Positions 25,658 to 39,124 of a stretch of 64,000 nt of DNA are shown here, one piece after another; the stretch's first letter is position 1; every line of letters begins with the position of its first letter. Origin of the DNA: Cruorifilaria tuberocauda (Eukaryota > Nematoda > Chromadorea > Rhabditida > Onchocercidae); contig JABVXU010000133.1 of assembly GCA_013365365.1 (NCBI GenBank), forward strand, positions 1-64,000, read 5' to 3'. The notes beneath the pieces were generated by a model that worked only from the letters and a program-made list of their open reading frames with translations, made no database searches and had not been told where the DNA came from. Both the position numbers and the translations under genes were made by a program.

Positions 25658-25803
25658 AACTTTGCTTTATTCATGTTCGGTTTCTGGAAACTGTCGAGAA
25701 AGATTTTTTCAACGACATAAGCACTCTGATATATTTTTGATGAATTCCGTGTATAATTTCATTTGTTTTTTACCGAGTTATTTGGTTTTTTCACTGCTTT
25801 GAT

Positions 25804-25805
25804 AG
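25804..25805 (+). promoter_or_regulatory. Predicted spliced-leader acceptor, ATP6AP2 homologue
   Basis: A pyrimidine-rich tract ending CACTGCTTTGATAG lies 19 bases before the ATG at 25825, in the short gap after uS14m. This fits trans-splicing of a downstream operon gene. Confidence 0.5.
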
Positions 25806-25824
25806 ACTGCAAGTAATAGCTAAA

Positions 25825-28159
25825 ATGGATTTCAGATCGCTGGACATGACTCACATTTGTACAGTTTTACTGTATATTTTAATTCAAGGTGATAATTATA
25901 TTTTGTTTTAATATCAAGATTGTGTCTTTTTTATCAAGTTGGTTCACATATTTGTAAAAATTGTTTTGTCCACATTCTAAATGATTTTTTTTCAGGTTCG
26001 TCGTGTGCTGAACTTTATTTCTTAGCTTCCGAATCAATAGAACTTCCCAACCCAACTACAACTTTTTTATCTAAAACAGATGTCGTGGAAGCTAACAAAT
26101 ATATTCTAGGATTGACGGCCAAGGCCCCTCTAACATGGACAAGTAATGGAGATATTTTCGGGAGACCGCGAGCATTAGTAGTAGGTTAGTATTTTTACCG
26201 GTAAAGAAAAGTTTCACAATTTCAGTTTGTTAAATTACTCGAAGATTAGTTTTTATGCATTAAAATTTAATTTGAACAGATTTGTTCACTTGTAGTTACT
26301 GTGATTGATGGGAAAGCTTTGAACAATCTCTCATCACCTGCGTATGCTGTGTTGACAGATGGCGAAGATTTTAACCATGAGGAACTGGTGAACAATAAAA
26401 TATTTGCTGATGAAGGGCAGGAATGGATTTTGATGCGTAATGCACAATTGGAAGGCTCACAAATCGCTTCTGATGCTCGGAGTGCTTTCTCAAAAATCGA
26501 AGTCAAAACAAAAAGCAAGTCAATACGGCAGGAAATTGAAAATCTCTATAAAATTGCAGAATCGGTAAAATGTGCAAGATTGCAATCCTTACCACTTCAT
26601 ATTATCATAAAGAAATAAGGAATTGTCAATTCAATCAATAATATTATCAGCTATAAGAAGTTAATCATTCTAACGGTATAAACTTAATCTTTAGTATCCG
26701 CTTATCGGCGAGATTTATGTTTATCAACTAATGAATGATGTGAGATACTATAAGACTGCAACTTTAGTATTATAAATTTAATCTTAAAGCTTTGGTAGTA
26801 TTTCATATAAAAAACTTCAAAGTTGTCATCTTTTTAGATAAGTAAGTCAAAAGTTCTTCCATCTAAAAACATTCCAACAATTTTCATCTTGAATGTAAAG
26901 AGTTTGACAACTGAAAAAGAATTAGCCGAAGAAGAGTATAAACGAGCTGTTGATGAATTGAGAAATGGTATCTGGTATCTAATTTCTGTGCTAAAAAAAA
27001 TATACAACGATCGAGTAATTGTGGAACTCATTACGGAATCGATGTCTGAAATCAAAAGGAGGCAGAAAAGACAGGTAAAATCCTTATCAAGAAATTGGAG
27101 CAGAATATTTTTAAGATTGGCTTGCTTCAAACCGTCGTAACTGTCTTAAATTTATTGTCTTTTATAAGGCGACCAGTTTTTATTTCATGATTTTCTTTTC
27201 GCGTATATTCTTAATAGATGAAAATTTTCATGATTATAGAAAAATAATTTATTTCTATATTTTACCTAACTAAACGGAATATTAGATGATTTTTTGCCAG
27301 CATTATAGTTAATTTTCAGAAAGAAGGCGAGGTATAAACTGAGTGATAGGATATTTTCCATCTTTTGGTTCCCCTCTTCAATATTTTTGAAAATCGAATT
27401 CAATAATTTTTGAGAAGATAATTCATTTAATTCATTTAATGTTATTGATAATAACATACTGAATAAAAGATTGCGAGTATTAAACCTTTTGATTCAACGT
27501 TGCTGGTTAAGAGATGAGAAATATTTAGCCTCAGCTTATTTATTTTCAGAATCCTGAAAATAACTTTGATCGTATAATGAAATTGCGAAAGGACCTAAAC
27601 ATTTATCAGGTTCTTATCTTCATTTGTTTCTTAAATGATTGCTGAATTAACCGTTTTGTAAATGGGTTTGAGCAGTGGGCTCTTTTTTATGTGTTATTTT
27701 TATGTGTTAGTTAGAAGATGTTAAAAATTCCTTTCGTTCTTGTTTATAATTCTCCAAAACTTTCTTTGTTGAGCAGCATTTTCCGTAGATCCCCATGTGT
27801 TATAATGAAGAATGTTTGTTTTATTTAACCTTTGCATATATTGCAACATTAATTCTTCAACATCGAAATTTTTTCCTGCTCCGTGGTGATATTCAGAGAT
27901 CTGATATTTAATGTTGAACTTGACAGTACTGATAACACAGAGTATTTCGATAATTTTTATCTTGGAATTCCATCGATCTTGATGTTGGTTTTTCCAGTTC
28001 GCGTCGACCAGTTATCCAGCTATGTTTGGAATATTTTTGTTCGTAAGTATTGCGCTTTCATTAGCTGTTCTCTTTGTAGCTGTTGGTTTATGGAACATGG
28101 ATTTGGGCAAAGATTCAATTATTTATCGTGTGGTGACGACTCGGATGAAAAAAGATTAG
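25825..28159 (+). CDS. vha-20: V-ATPase accessory protein 2 / renin receptor homologue (ATP6AP2)
   Basis: Exons: 25825-25888, 25996-26184, 26296-26564, 26838-27074, 27550-27609, 27998-28159; in phase, 326 residues, against 350 for human ATP6AP2. The family helps assemble the vacuolar proton pump and acts in the secretory and endosomal pathway. The N-terminus has a hydrophobic signal (ICTVLLYILIQG), followed by a luminal domain. The segment RVIVELITES aligns with the human luminal stem. KRRQKR is a basic cluster where the human protein is cut by furin. One membrane helix (FLFVSIALSLAVLFVAVGLW) is followed by NMDLGKDSIIYRVVTTRMKKD, almost identical to the animal consensus and ending in a di-lysine-type ER retrieval signal. 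An open frame at 27883-28218 is intronic and was excluded because it breaks phase. Confidence 0.92.
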
Positions 28160-29315
28160 TGGTCATTAAATCACTACTGTATTCTTGTATAATTTCCAGT
28201 TGTGTAAAGATTTTGTAAAATAAAAGTGGATAATTCTCCAAACAAATTAAGCAGCATTAGAAGTTTTAATCATTAAGTTTGAGTTGTGATTTTGTTTTCC
28301 ATCAAGATACTGAACAAGAATCATACCAAAAATAGAAAGGATTTTTTTCCTTCAATTTTATTTTTGAAAAATCTCTGAAAATTTGGGGATGTTTGAATGT
28401 TAGCAGTCAGTCCCTTGTTCTAATATTAAATATCAACCTCATTTTTATATTTTACATTTATTTATTTTACGTAGAAAACTTAACATTATGATTGTCGAGA
28501 GTTTCGATCAAATATTTAATATTTTTTCTGCTTTTTTCAGAATCCTTTGGTCAGACTCATACTTTAGCTTAAAATTTTTTGAAAGATAATTTTGAATTTT
28601 GCTAATTTTCCGATATTTGAATACTTTGCTCAGTGTATACAAAGAAGAAAAATATCGAAATTTTATCATCTTCAAAAAGTTTGTTGGTCGATATTACAGA
28701 GTGAATTAAAGCAATCATCTTGCATTCTTTACATTCACTTCATCAGTAGATCTGTTTTGACCCTTGTTTATATTTCCGCTTCATAACTATCATAATATTA
28801 ATATATTGAAAAGTGTATTTTGCTGCAGTACTTCAGTAACTTAAATAGAAAAGCACATTTGTATAATGTTGTAATGATATGCAAATTAACATGCTTATAA
28901 TTGAAGCGTTCTTACAGCAAAAGGCGGCAGTAATATTCATTTGTTTCGTTTTCTCTGTGTAGTATGTGCAGCTATAATTTTATTAGGATTGAAAACTTAT
29001 ACCTTCATTAATGTTCAAGAAAGTTATCATCTCATGGTTAGAAGTTAAACTCTGTCGTTTTGGAACTTGAATTTTCGTGATTAAGCTTTGTGGAAGTTGT
29101 GAAATAAAAGAATGACACTTACAGGTTCATTTTATGAATGGGTTCTGTGGATTTTGAAAAAGCTGTCCTCATAGCTGTATATATCAAGTATAATGTAGAT
29201 TAAAATTTCAATTTAACTGATTAATCACTGAATTAAGGACTTTAATAGAAATGGGATATATATCTTTTTTATAAATTACTATTCATTATAGAGATGAGGT
29301 GGACGTTTTTAATTC
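28160..29315. other. Convergent intergenic region between ATP6AP2 and MH2-like gene
   Basis: AT-rich spacer between the 3' ends of two converging genes. Apart from a polyadenylation signal near 28219 I see no coding exon or RNA gene. Confidence 0.55.
28219..28224 (+). terminator. AATAAA polyadenylation signal, ATP6AP2 homologue
   Basis: AATAAA 60 bases after the stop at 28159, a normal distance. Confidence 0.6.
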
Positions 29316-32300
29316 TTAAAGTCTTTCACAGTAAAGGGATGCTTCACTTCGTGAACGCCAGCGTATGTTTGAAAAGTAGTAGTATGGTGTCAAGGGAGAG
29401 GCTGACACATGTTGTGTGAAATGATTTAATCGTCTGTGTCCGACGCCGTCACGATTTTCTCGTTCTTTCCGGAAATATGCCGGATTACGTAATTGATCCA
29501 AGTCACTTAGGTTCAGAAGACTTCGACCTTTTTCCTTTCTCTGCTATAAATTGAAATGTAAGAAATGGAAGTTTTTGACAAAGATGTGCAAAAAAATCGA
29601 ACAATGCTCAATGAAGGGTACTTGCATTTGTGCAACACTTTTCTTTTTGGAATATAACTTAAATTATACATGGAATGCATACATAATCGTTTAATTATTT
29701 ACGTCGGCATAACCTCGAACTTCGAATGAGTCAAATATATTTTCAAAAAAGCTTTGAGCGCTCAAATTATTTTCCCAATCTGTCCTTCATTTAAATAATG
29801 CAATGGAGGTTCTGATTCTCTCAACCATTCAATCAATGATCACTATCAAAAATTTCTTTAAAAGATTTCGAGCGATTATTTCCTTCTTTCTATTTAAAAA
29901 TTGTTTTTGATTTGAATATTTCCTGTTAATTCTGTAATTAGTCTGATCATCTATCCATCAACTCTACAAAATTGGATTTCAGAAAAAAGAGAACAAAGCC
30001 AAACTTCCTGCTCAGGATTTGTAGCACTCCTTGGCGATGAATATACATTTGGTTCTCTGTTAATTTTCTTGTAGGCACCACCACGTAATCTGAAATAACA
30101 TTAATTATAATTCCAATTTCATTGATGCCGAATTCCTTCTAATTATAACTCTAGTATCAAATCAAATTTCAGATATAGCTCACTTTAATTGTTTGTTCCA
30201 GCAAGCAGAACTGATTCCGGAATAATGAGAGGAAGAGCCAGAACTGATCGACGAGACGGTTCGTCCACTATAGTTTGCATCCGCACTACTGGACTGTGAA
30301 TAGCGATCACAGTGATTTATGTTGTGAAGTTCAGTACTTGATGATGGTGATGGTGTATTTGAAAATGAAATTAAGTTGAATTCTGAAATTTACATCGGAG
30401 AATGTTTATCTTTTATCATAGCATTTAATGTGTTTTTGTACTTCTACAAGTACTGGGGAAGGAAGAAAACTTTTTGTTGGTTTTCCAAGATATACCGGAA
30501 TTGATGGGGAACAAAATTTGGATCATTTCAAGCGCTGTTAGATGGATCACAGCAAACCACAAGGCTGACGACAGATGATACGTTGGCTTATCGATCTGAA
30601 AATAATTTCGAAAATATTTTGTAATTTGCAACATTATAGCAATTGAAAATTACGAATTGGGAGTGTGGCCTAAAATATGAAAATATGAATATATGAATAT
30701 AAAATATGAATATATTGAATATATATATGAATATAAAGAATTATAATATCAGCATTTCAAGTTCAGTGAATTCAGTCGAATTAAAAAGTATATAAATTGT
30801 AATAAAGCTATATCGAACATGTGCATAAGTAATTGCCATCCGACTATATCGATCACGTGCAGCTTCATCAAAATCGCTGTGTCTTGAAACAAATTCTTTG
30901 AGAATTTTCAAATCAAAAATCTAAAATTCACTTATAAATTGATAATTATATGTAAATTTATATTATCCAAACTTTTGCAAAGGTTATGGTATTTGTTTTT
31001 GAGTAGAATTGTAGAATACGTTTAATTCCTTCTCTATTCTAATTATATGATAATACATATCATGCAGGCCTCTTAAAGTTTATCCTTAAGAAATATATCG
31101 AATAAATGCTAATAAATCTTGATAATTTTGTGAGAAAATTCTCCTCTCACCTTGATTGGATCATTCTTAACAGTAATCTCTCCAAGTATTCCAGTGACGA
31201 ATATACTTCCTTCTGTACATTTAAGCCAAACATTACCAACATCGTCAATTTTCATTTTTACACCCTGAAAGATTGGTTTTTGTGTGTTAGAAATTAAAAA
31301 TTCATTATTGAAAAACCACTCGTCATGTTTTTTGTTTAGTATCATAGTTTTTTGTTGTAATTGTTAAAAATTTTAAACTTATCACTTGAAAATAAGTTGG
31401 ACTCAAATCAAGTTATCTTCGAGATACATGCTACAGTCAAATATTAACAATGTTAGTTATGAATTCTTAAATTCATTTTTGGAAATTTGTAAAGAACAAA
31501 TAATGGATTTTAAATAACTTTGTTTCAAGAAAACATTTATGATTTTCATCGGTTAAAATTCCAATAAAACTTAGCAGTAATGGCGAATGAAATTGTCCTC
31601 TGATATTGTAAATCGATAAACTTTATTGACTTTTTCATCATTACTAACTTATTGATTAATCAGTTCATTTTGAAAGTAGTCGGATTGAAATTGAAGTTTC
31701 ACATACTTTTCCGAATGTTTCAAACGCTCTAATTGTGCCATCATCACGATAAGAGTTCTCAAATCGTTGTAAACCAATTCTATGAAGGAAAAAATGTTAA
31801 AAATTTACTTAGCACATCGGAAGCACATTCAATTCTTAGAATAAGAGAAAATTGCAAAAGTGTATAGAGGCAAAATTATTTTGAAACGAATTTACTTATG
31901 TGTTCTCCTGAAAAGAAGAATGGAAAATTGTAAATCTGGAGATAATAACCATATGTATCTTCCATATTTTCTAGTTAAATAATGATAATAGCTTACGATT
32001 AATTTATATGCGTGCACTCTTTTTATATGCATATTAAATCTTTTCAAAATTTCTTGCATGAAAAAACCAGTTTTCCTTACAATTTCTATGGGAATAAGTC
32101 ATTACATTGGATTTTTTAAATATTGACGTGAAATTGTTAAAAAAAGCGTCCGTATCTATCACAATAATTATCATTATGTTTAAAATTATGTAATTATCAA
32201 TCAAAATGATTGACCGAAAAAGGATAAAATTTTTGCAGTGGATTTATTTTTATCGAATCCATGAGATTAATCATATATCAATCAATCAAGCATTTTAATG

Positions 32301-33248
32301 ATATGTTACTGCACCTTTGTGCATAATATAGTTTACATTATTTTTGTTTGTTGAAACACATCAACTCTGTTCCAATACTTTTTCATGTAATTTGATATAT
32401 TGATATTTAAGTATAAGATTGAAATAATATGTGATTTTAGTAAAGTTCAAGGATTTTATTGTTAGTTCGGAATCAAGACAATAAGATTGCAAATTTTTAC
32501 ACGAAATTCAAAAATTCCAAATTTTATTTTAATCAGTAAGATTCAATATTTAAAAAACAAAAGTCTTTAGACTCTTCATAAACTAACTGAACTGTCAATG
32601 TTGTATTACATGTTTTTACAAATTTGTAAGTCATGATTCCCCGATAACTCATTTAATTAAAAGTTTATTTCTAGTTAAAAAAATAATGAATGAATTCCAG
32701 TATGAAACATTACGCTGAATTAATTCAGTTAAGAGGAAAAAGGAAAATTTACCGCACACCGTCAAATTCAGAATCACTTCCATCAATCGTAATGATACGC
32801 GATCGAAGATACGCTTTTGCAGAACGAATATTTCTTTCCATCACAATCACTTTACCCCAAATTTGTTCCTCAATATTTGAAAGTTTTCGGTAAACTTCCA
32901 TGATATTATCCTGAAATGATTTATTATTGAAATATTCTTATTACTAAAATGGATGAACAATTAATGTTATAAAAGATGTTCGAGGACATTAAATGAATTT
33001 TTGGAAAAATTGAGACAGTTAAAGAACAGCGACTTTCTACTTCAGCTATATCATCAAAATTTTACAAATTCAAGCATAGATTGTAACATTTTAAAGATAA
33101 TTAATTAAAAAAATTTTCATGATCAGCATACTCGTTCAAAGGAATCGATATCATTCCAACTTCGTGAAATTCCCAAAGCTGTGGCAGTACGTTGACCATT
33201 ATTACTATTCAATAGGCGCTCGATCAAAGTTGCACGACAAAGTGCCAT
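29316..33248 (-). CDS. MH2-like (SMAD/FHA-fold) domain protein, resembling Drosophila Expansion
   Basis: Nine exons from high to low: 33248-33132, 32910-32753, 31779-31707, 31264-31151, 30920-30819, 30595-30496, 30382-30184, 30089-30005, 29540-29316; all in phase, 390 residues. The N-terminal part (TLIERLLNSNNGQRTATALG, then RSWNDIDSFER and WGKVIVMERN) is a helical region. An MH2-type fold follows: IGLQRFENSYRDDG, then GVKMKIDDVGNVWLKCTEGS, IFDLKILKEF and WFAVIHLTALEMIQ. The C-terminal 170 residues are serine-rich and basic. There is no MH1 DNA-binding domain and no terminal SSxS phosphorylation site, so it is not a receptor-regulated SMAD. The arrangement resembles invertebrate MH2-only proteins related to Drosophila Expansion. 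I assign the fold with fair confidence and the function not at all. The start is the first in-frame ATG; an earlier exon is possible. Confidence 0.7.
30671..30740. repeat. Imperfect AATATGAAT/ATAT repeat
   Basis: Repeated AATATGAATAT units within an intron of the MH2-like gene. Simple-sequence expansion with no coding role. Confidence 0.75.
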
Positions 33249-36200
33249 TAACTTTTTATTTAGGAGAATTAAACATGAAATGGGTAACTGGTAAATATGA
33301 TGCTTCAGTTCAATCAATTTCAATCTAAACTAAATTCCTAAATTCAATTAACTTTCAACTTCCATGAAAAATAATCATACATCGGAAAATAAAATAGTAT
33401 GTTACAAACAAAGAGAAAAAAGCATTTATAGTCTTTTCAAATATACGAGTTGGAAGTGTTAGAAAACTATTAGCAGAATAGAGAGAGAAATGTTGCGATC
33501 TGTGAATAACAGAGAAGAATCTCATTAGTTCGTAATCGTGAAACAGAAAGTGGTACTTTCCAGGATTCAAGTTTCGATCAGTCTTCAATGCGTTAATGAA
33601 TAATTCAGTGATGCAATTAAATAGTAAAAAATGATAATTTAGATTTTAATTTTGAAGGAAAAATAAATTTTACCGATGGCAAACAGAATGAATGGTTTAT
33701 AATATAAAAATTTCATTTATAAGTGTTTACTATTCAATTTTTAAATATATTTTAATAATAAAAAACATGTATGAAGAAGATTATTCTTTTGAAGAATTAT
33801 GACAATGAAATTAGTTGGACTAAAAGATCCGAGTAAAATTAAAATAAAAAATACTCTAATTAAGGATTGACCGTATTTCATTAATATTATGAAAAACAAG
33901 GTTATGATTTTAAAAAGTTTAAAGAAATTTTCTTAGTCTAATCCTACAAATTAATTTTAAATGCAATAGTTGGAATACAAAAATTAATAGAAAATAAACT
34001 GACGAATCAGAAATTTGATCAACATCTTTAACTGGTAATATGAACAATTATATGAGAACCGTTATATTTTAAAAGTTTCTAAAATATTTAAAAAATGTTT
34101 CAAGCGATTATCTTGGCATTAACATATTAAACTATAATTGAGATTGATGAGACGACAGAAAGGAAAGAGGGAATTGGTCTGATCGATGAATGATTGAATG
34201 CGCATTTCATTTATTTCCTGAACCCAAAATACATCATTACATCATTATAACAATCTAAAAATTATTATAAAAAATTAGATTTCAGTAAAAAAGGGATGAC
34301 TGAACTTTTGAATAAAATCAATGTCCATTAGATAATTTCATTATTCTATTATAAAAAATTGTGCAAAAATTCCCAAAATTGTTGATCGTGTAATAAGTTA
34401 CAATTATTTCGAGAATGTTAATATCTTTTCTGCTTGTTGATTGCAAAATTTCTGAAGTAATACGATCAGATTAAATTATAGGCTTATCGATTTAAACTTC
34501 TAAATGTCAACTAAGTATGCCTTAAAGCTTAGAAAACGGATAATCTGATCTAAAAAGTAAATAAGATACAGATTAAATCAGATTTTCATAATGCGAAAAA
34601 ACTGTCTTTTCGAAACTTATTTAAATTTGATAAGACAGTATGAATGATATCGAAAACCGAAATCGAATATTAAATTTACCAAAATTTCATTTTAAAATCT
34701 TGCAATTATTAGAGCATGAAATTTCCTCATTTTCTCTTTCGTTAACCTCAACATTTGCGTATTTTGAAAGAAAAACGAAATAAATTCAGGTAGAATTACT
34801 GAGCAATTTTCGCAAAACTTCAATTACAGAAAAGAATAAAGTTTAGAATAAAATTAGATCATTTTCATAGTGAAAAGTAATGCAGAGAAAAGTTGTAGAA
34901 GTGAAACTTCAACATGGGCATGGAAGTGAATAGTAAATCAGAACTTCACTTAATTTAAAGGTTTATACAATTAAGTTTAAAAGCGGAAAAATGACTAGCA
35001 ATGGATTATAAAAAAATATTTGGCTTTATCAAGTAGCAATCAAATTATTTTATTTTGCTAAATTCAGTCCTTCGCTCCATCTTTTCTTGGTTTTCTATTT
35101 TAGATTCAAATTAAAAACATGAAACATTTAGCAAAAATGTTCTGGTGAATGTGTAATATGGTTTCATTATGGTGCTATTATGGTTTGCATTTATCAGTTA
35201 ATTTTTGCACCTGAAGAAGCAATAATATTTCGGATACTAAAAGCATTCATTTCATATTTCAACAAATTCAAAAATTAAGATAATTTAAATTTAAAGAAGT
35301 AATAAATAACGTAAATTTAAATTACATCAGGTAATATATCGATTGCATTCACCGAGTTCATAAAAATACATTAATTTTCCACTTGAAGATGATTGATTTT
35401 TTTCATTTACTCAGATATTTAATTGTTGAATAAAAAATTCCCTTAATTCATTTTCAAAAGAACTTCAATTCACACTGATCAAGAAACCGACCTGTCCTTT
35501 TTGAATGTTAAAAAAATAAAGAGTTGGAATAAATTGGATTCGTCAAAGATTCATCATCATCATCGGCGAAATGCCAACTCGCAAAAGCAGTTATCGGTTG
35601 ATCAGTCCCGTGTCCTCCCTCTCTCTATTAATAATAATTATCATCAAATTCAATGAATATTTTGAAATCGTAAAATTTACGTTATTTATGAAATACATTT
35701 TAATAAAGAAGTATAACTTCAGCAAAAGCAGATTGAATGAAATGTCAAAATTTCTTCTTTCATTGAATAAAATTAGATAGCGATTAAGGGAGAGAGAGAA
35801 AGTAAAAGGAAAGTGGTTGCATTTCATGCTACATGGATTACTGACTTATCAATAAGAAATTTTTAAAATCTTGATTATTTGCAACAACTAGTAGTTTTAC
35901 ACGTTTCATCGTATTCTGACTTAATATTACCTGTAATAAATTGCTGGAAACTATCATTTTTTTCTTGAAAATATATTATATTTTAAGTGAAACTGAGCTG
36001 ATATAAAATTGATTAAAATAAATATCGAAATTATTAGACTTTAAGAAATGAAAAGCTGAGGCAATCTTATTAGCAAAGTGTGATTTGCATTTGTTAAGAA
36101 TGTATTTCAAGCAATAATAATACGGAGATTGATGGATATAATTTATTTAATAAGTTGTACATCACTTGGATTGATGCTATATGAAATTTTCCTGTACTTC

Positions 36201-36888
36201 AATTTGCCCGATATTCTATTGTGAAAAAAATTTGATTGCTCTTAAAAAATAACATAATGAAAATTGAATCATCAAAAACGAAATAAAAACCTTTTCTGAC
36301 TAATTTCAAGAAATTTTTTATTTTACATGTACAATAGACAATAATTTGTTAAATTAAACATGTTCAAAACTGAATAATGCACAAAAAAATGATTTAAAAC
36401 ATTGAATCTGATAGCAAAATATGAAAAATATGACACATATCAGGCCTAATAAAATATTTATGTCAACTTTTTCAGAGGTTATTGGGCTCAATTAGTAAAT
36501 GTTAAGGAAAAAAGCAGTAAATTGACCTTTTCCGAGATCATCGAGCTTTCTTGATAGATGTCACGGCAAATGACAGGCGTTTATTTAGGATTTCTTTTAC
36601 GACGCAACAAAAACAACGTCTGCAAGTCAGTTGATCTTTAGAACTGTTCAGCATACATTTTACCGTCATATTACAACGATCTAATAATATTAACATTACT
36701 GTGATTGTTATTTCAAGTAATTTTATACGCCAACATAAATTTTTTACTTCTACGATCAAAGCGATTTCAACATTCCATTCCATCCCAATTCATTCCATCG
36801 AACCATCTCATTACAATATTGTCACCATTATCTTTTACAGAAGAATTTAATAATGAATGGCCATTTACCATGCTAAGATAGGATAACT

Positions 36889-36926
<38 letters not shown>

Positions 36927-39124
36927 TGGTATAATTAAAAAATTTAGCTGCTTTATTTAAAAGAACATTTCTTACATGTTGACGAACTGAAAAAATTATT
37001 AGTCCATTGATCGTTTCAATATCATCACGATATTCTCACATGCCAATTGAGGAATATTACGGTAGTTAAGAAAAAATGTATTATCTATTGTTTATGTTAA
37101 GGTTTATACTAGTCTTTTTACGCTAAATTTAACTAATATAAGTTAACACTAACTTAAGTAGAAGTAATGGTAAGAGAATATTATTAGTGAAACAATTTAC
37201 GGAATAATCTAGTAGGAATTTCGTTCAAAATTTCATTAATGAAGAAATTTCTTCTAACTCAGTTCTTTCCTATATCTAAAAAAGAGAAAAAACAATCCAA
37301 AGTTAATTAGAATTAGCAAATTTACTCAGCTTTTCATTTTCAAGCTCTATAAATCATTAAATATGAAATGGATAAACAATCTCGATAATCGGGGAATCTT
37401 CCCTAATTCGTCCAAATCGACGAATTATTCAATTACTAAAAGAGGACAGGAAAGCGATGTTAATAAGAATCATAAAGCTGAGAAAACTAAAAAATTAACA
37501 GCCATAATTTTGAAATGTATGATTTAAACAAATGGCAAAAGAAATATTCAAAAGCTAAAGATAGCTAGTTAGGAAGATCAAAGTGAGGTAAGGTGAAAGT
37601 GTGCGAGTTACGGATGTCACGCGTATCCTAATTGTTCGTTAATATCCAAATGGTCTCAAATGTCGTCTGAAATTTCATGTTTCCGAAATTACCGTCCTTC
37701 CCATTTACTTTTTCTGCATTCAAATTTTATCGAAAGGAAAAGATATTGAACGAATGCCACATTGAAAAAAAGACAGATTGATTAATGGAGTGAGACAATA
37801 AATCGTCAGTAGTAGGACTAAAATTAATTCACTTTTACCTTGCACTTTCAGGTCAAATTTATTGAAATTACAAGAAGCCATTCAAAAAGAGAAAATTTCG
37901 CTTTAAAGAATCAATTAAATGTAAGTGGAGATTCATTTTTTCATTTCCGTTTCATGGAATAATTCCAATTCCGATGCAATTCCTGTATGATTAGCAATAA
38001 CAGTAATTGATAGGAATATAGCACTGATAAGAACTTGGGATATAAGCATACTTTTTCTCAGAAATTTGTTAAGCGATTTAATGTAATTTAATTACTGATC
38101 TTAGTTAATAGATGGAATAAAAAAGAAAACAAAATAATTGCAACCAAAAAGAATTAAAAGTAAGCGATCATTTTGACTCAAATATTTCTGTTTTCACTTT
38201 GTCAAAACTTTTTTGCAATTGAGAAATTCTAAGTTCGCTTCTCCCACTCTAATTTCCTCAGAATTTCATTTTTCTTACATCAAAAAATTGCTGGGCAATA
38301 TTAATTTGACAATAGCGCATTCTTATTTAACTACAATGTTTGTTTAGATTGTACTCATTTAAATTCATGCATCATATGTTGCTAAGTGAACCTCTCTAAA
38401 CTTTGCTGCTTGAATTACTTTATCGAAAATTTTATTTATTTTACGTGTCAAAGGGCAACAAGAAATCTTCTTCAACTTCAATTACATTTATCAAAGAGGA
38501 AATTTAAAAATCTTAAGATCTCTAAATTTCTCAGTGGTTAAAAATGCGCTTAAAAGACTTAACTCATTCAGAAATAGAAATTCTGATATGTTAAAGCAAC
38601 ATATAGTTTTTGAATAATTTCCATCGACAACAAATTATCATGAACGATGAAGACGGTCTGAATATTACAATATTCTGAAATTCAAAATCATAGCAGTTTT
38701 TTGCTTTGATTTTGGTCGGACAACACATACAATAATGGTGATTGCTTTTCACAAGCATTTCGATTTTGGCCTAAGCTTTTATTAATTTCTTTTGAAGTAA
38801 AAAATTCATCTTTTTAAGTTCCGTTTTTCATCTTTTAAAAAAAAATTCATCTTCCGCTTTTCAGGAATTGCAATAAAACGAACTCGTGAAATTTGAGATG
38901 TTGAAATTGCTACATAAGAGATTAAATTGGGCGATTAGTTGAAAAGAAAAGCATTCAAGGTATGCTAATTAATTGCAAATGCGAAACAATTTAACAAGAA
39001 ATTTATGGATAAAAACGAAATTATATTACGGTAAACAATTTGAGCGAAAAAATGAAGCAACAATGAAAGATAAACAGAAGCGTTATTTATATGTTTAACT
39101 AATACAGTTAAAAGTTGAAAAAAC
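33249..39124. other. Gene-poor AT-rich intergenic region (5.9 kb)
   Basis: No exon chain, RNA gene or transposon is recognisable. It holds an AT microsatellite near 36891 and CT/GA-rich tracts near 35615 and 35785. An isolated minus-strand open frame at 36538-36783 has six cysteines but no family match. It lies upstream of the minus-strand MH2-like gene (left) and downstream of the carboxypeptidase (right), so the MH2-like promoter should be at its left end. Confidence 0.5.
36891..36927. repeat. (TA)n microsatellite
   Basis: About 37 bases of alternating TA with two interruptions, in the gene-poor region. Confidence 0.9.

Noticed and set aside
27883..28218. 111-codon open frame over the end of the ATP6AP2 gene, considered as an extra exon
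   Set aside because: Its frame cannot be joined to the exon ending 27609, which is in phase 0, whereas joining 27609 directly to 27998 gives the conserved membrane helix and tail.
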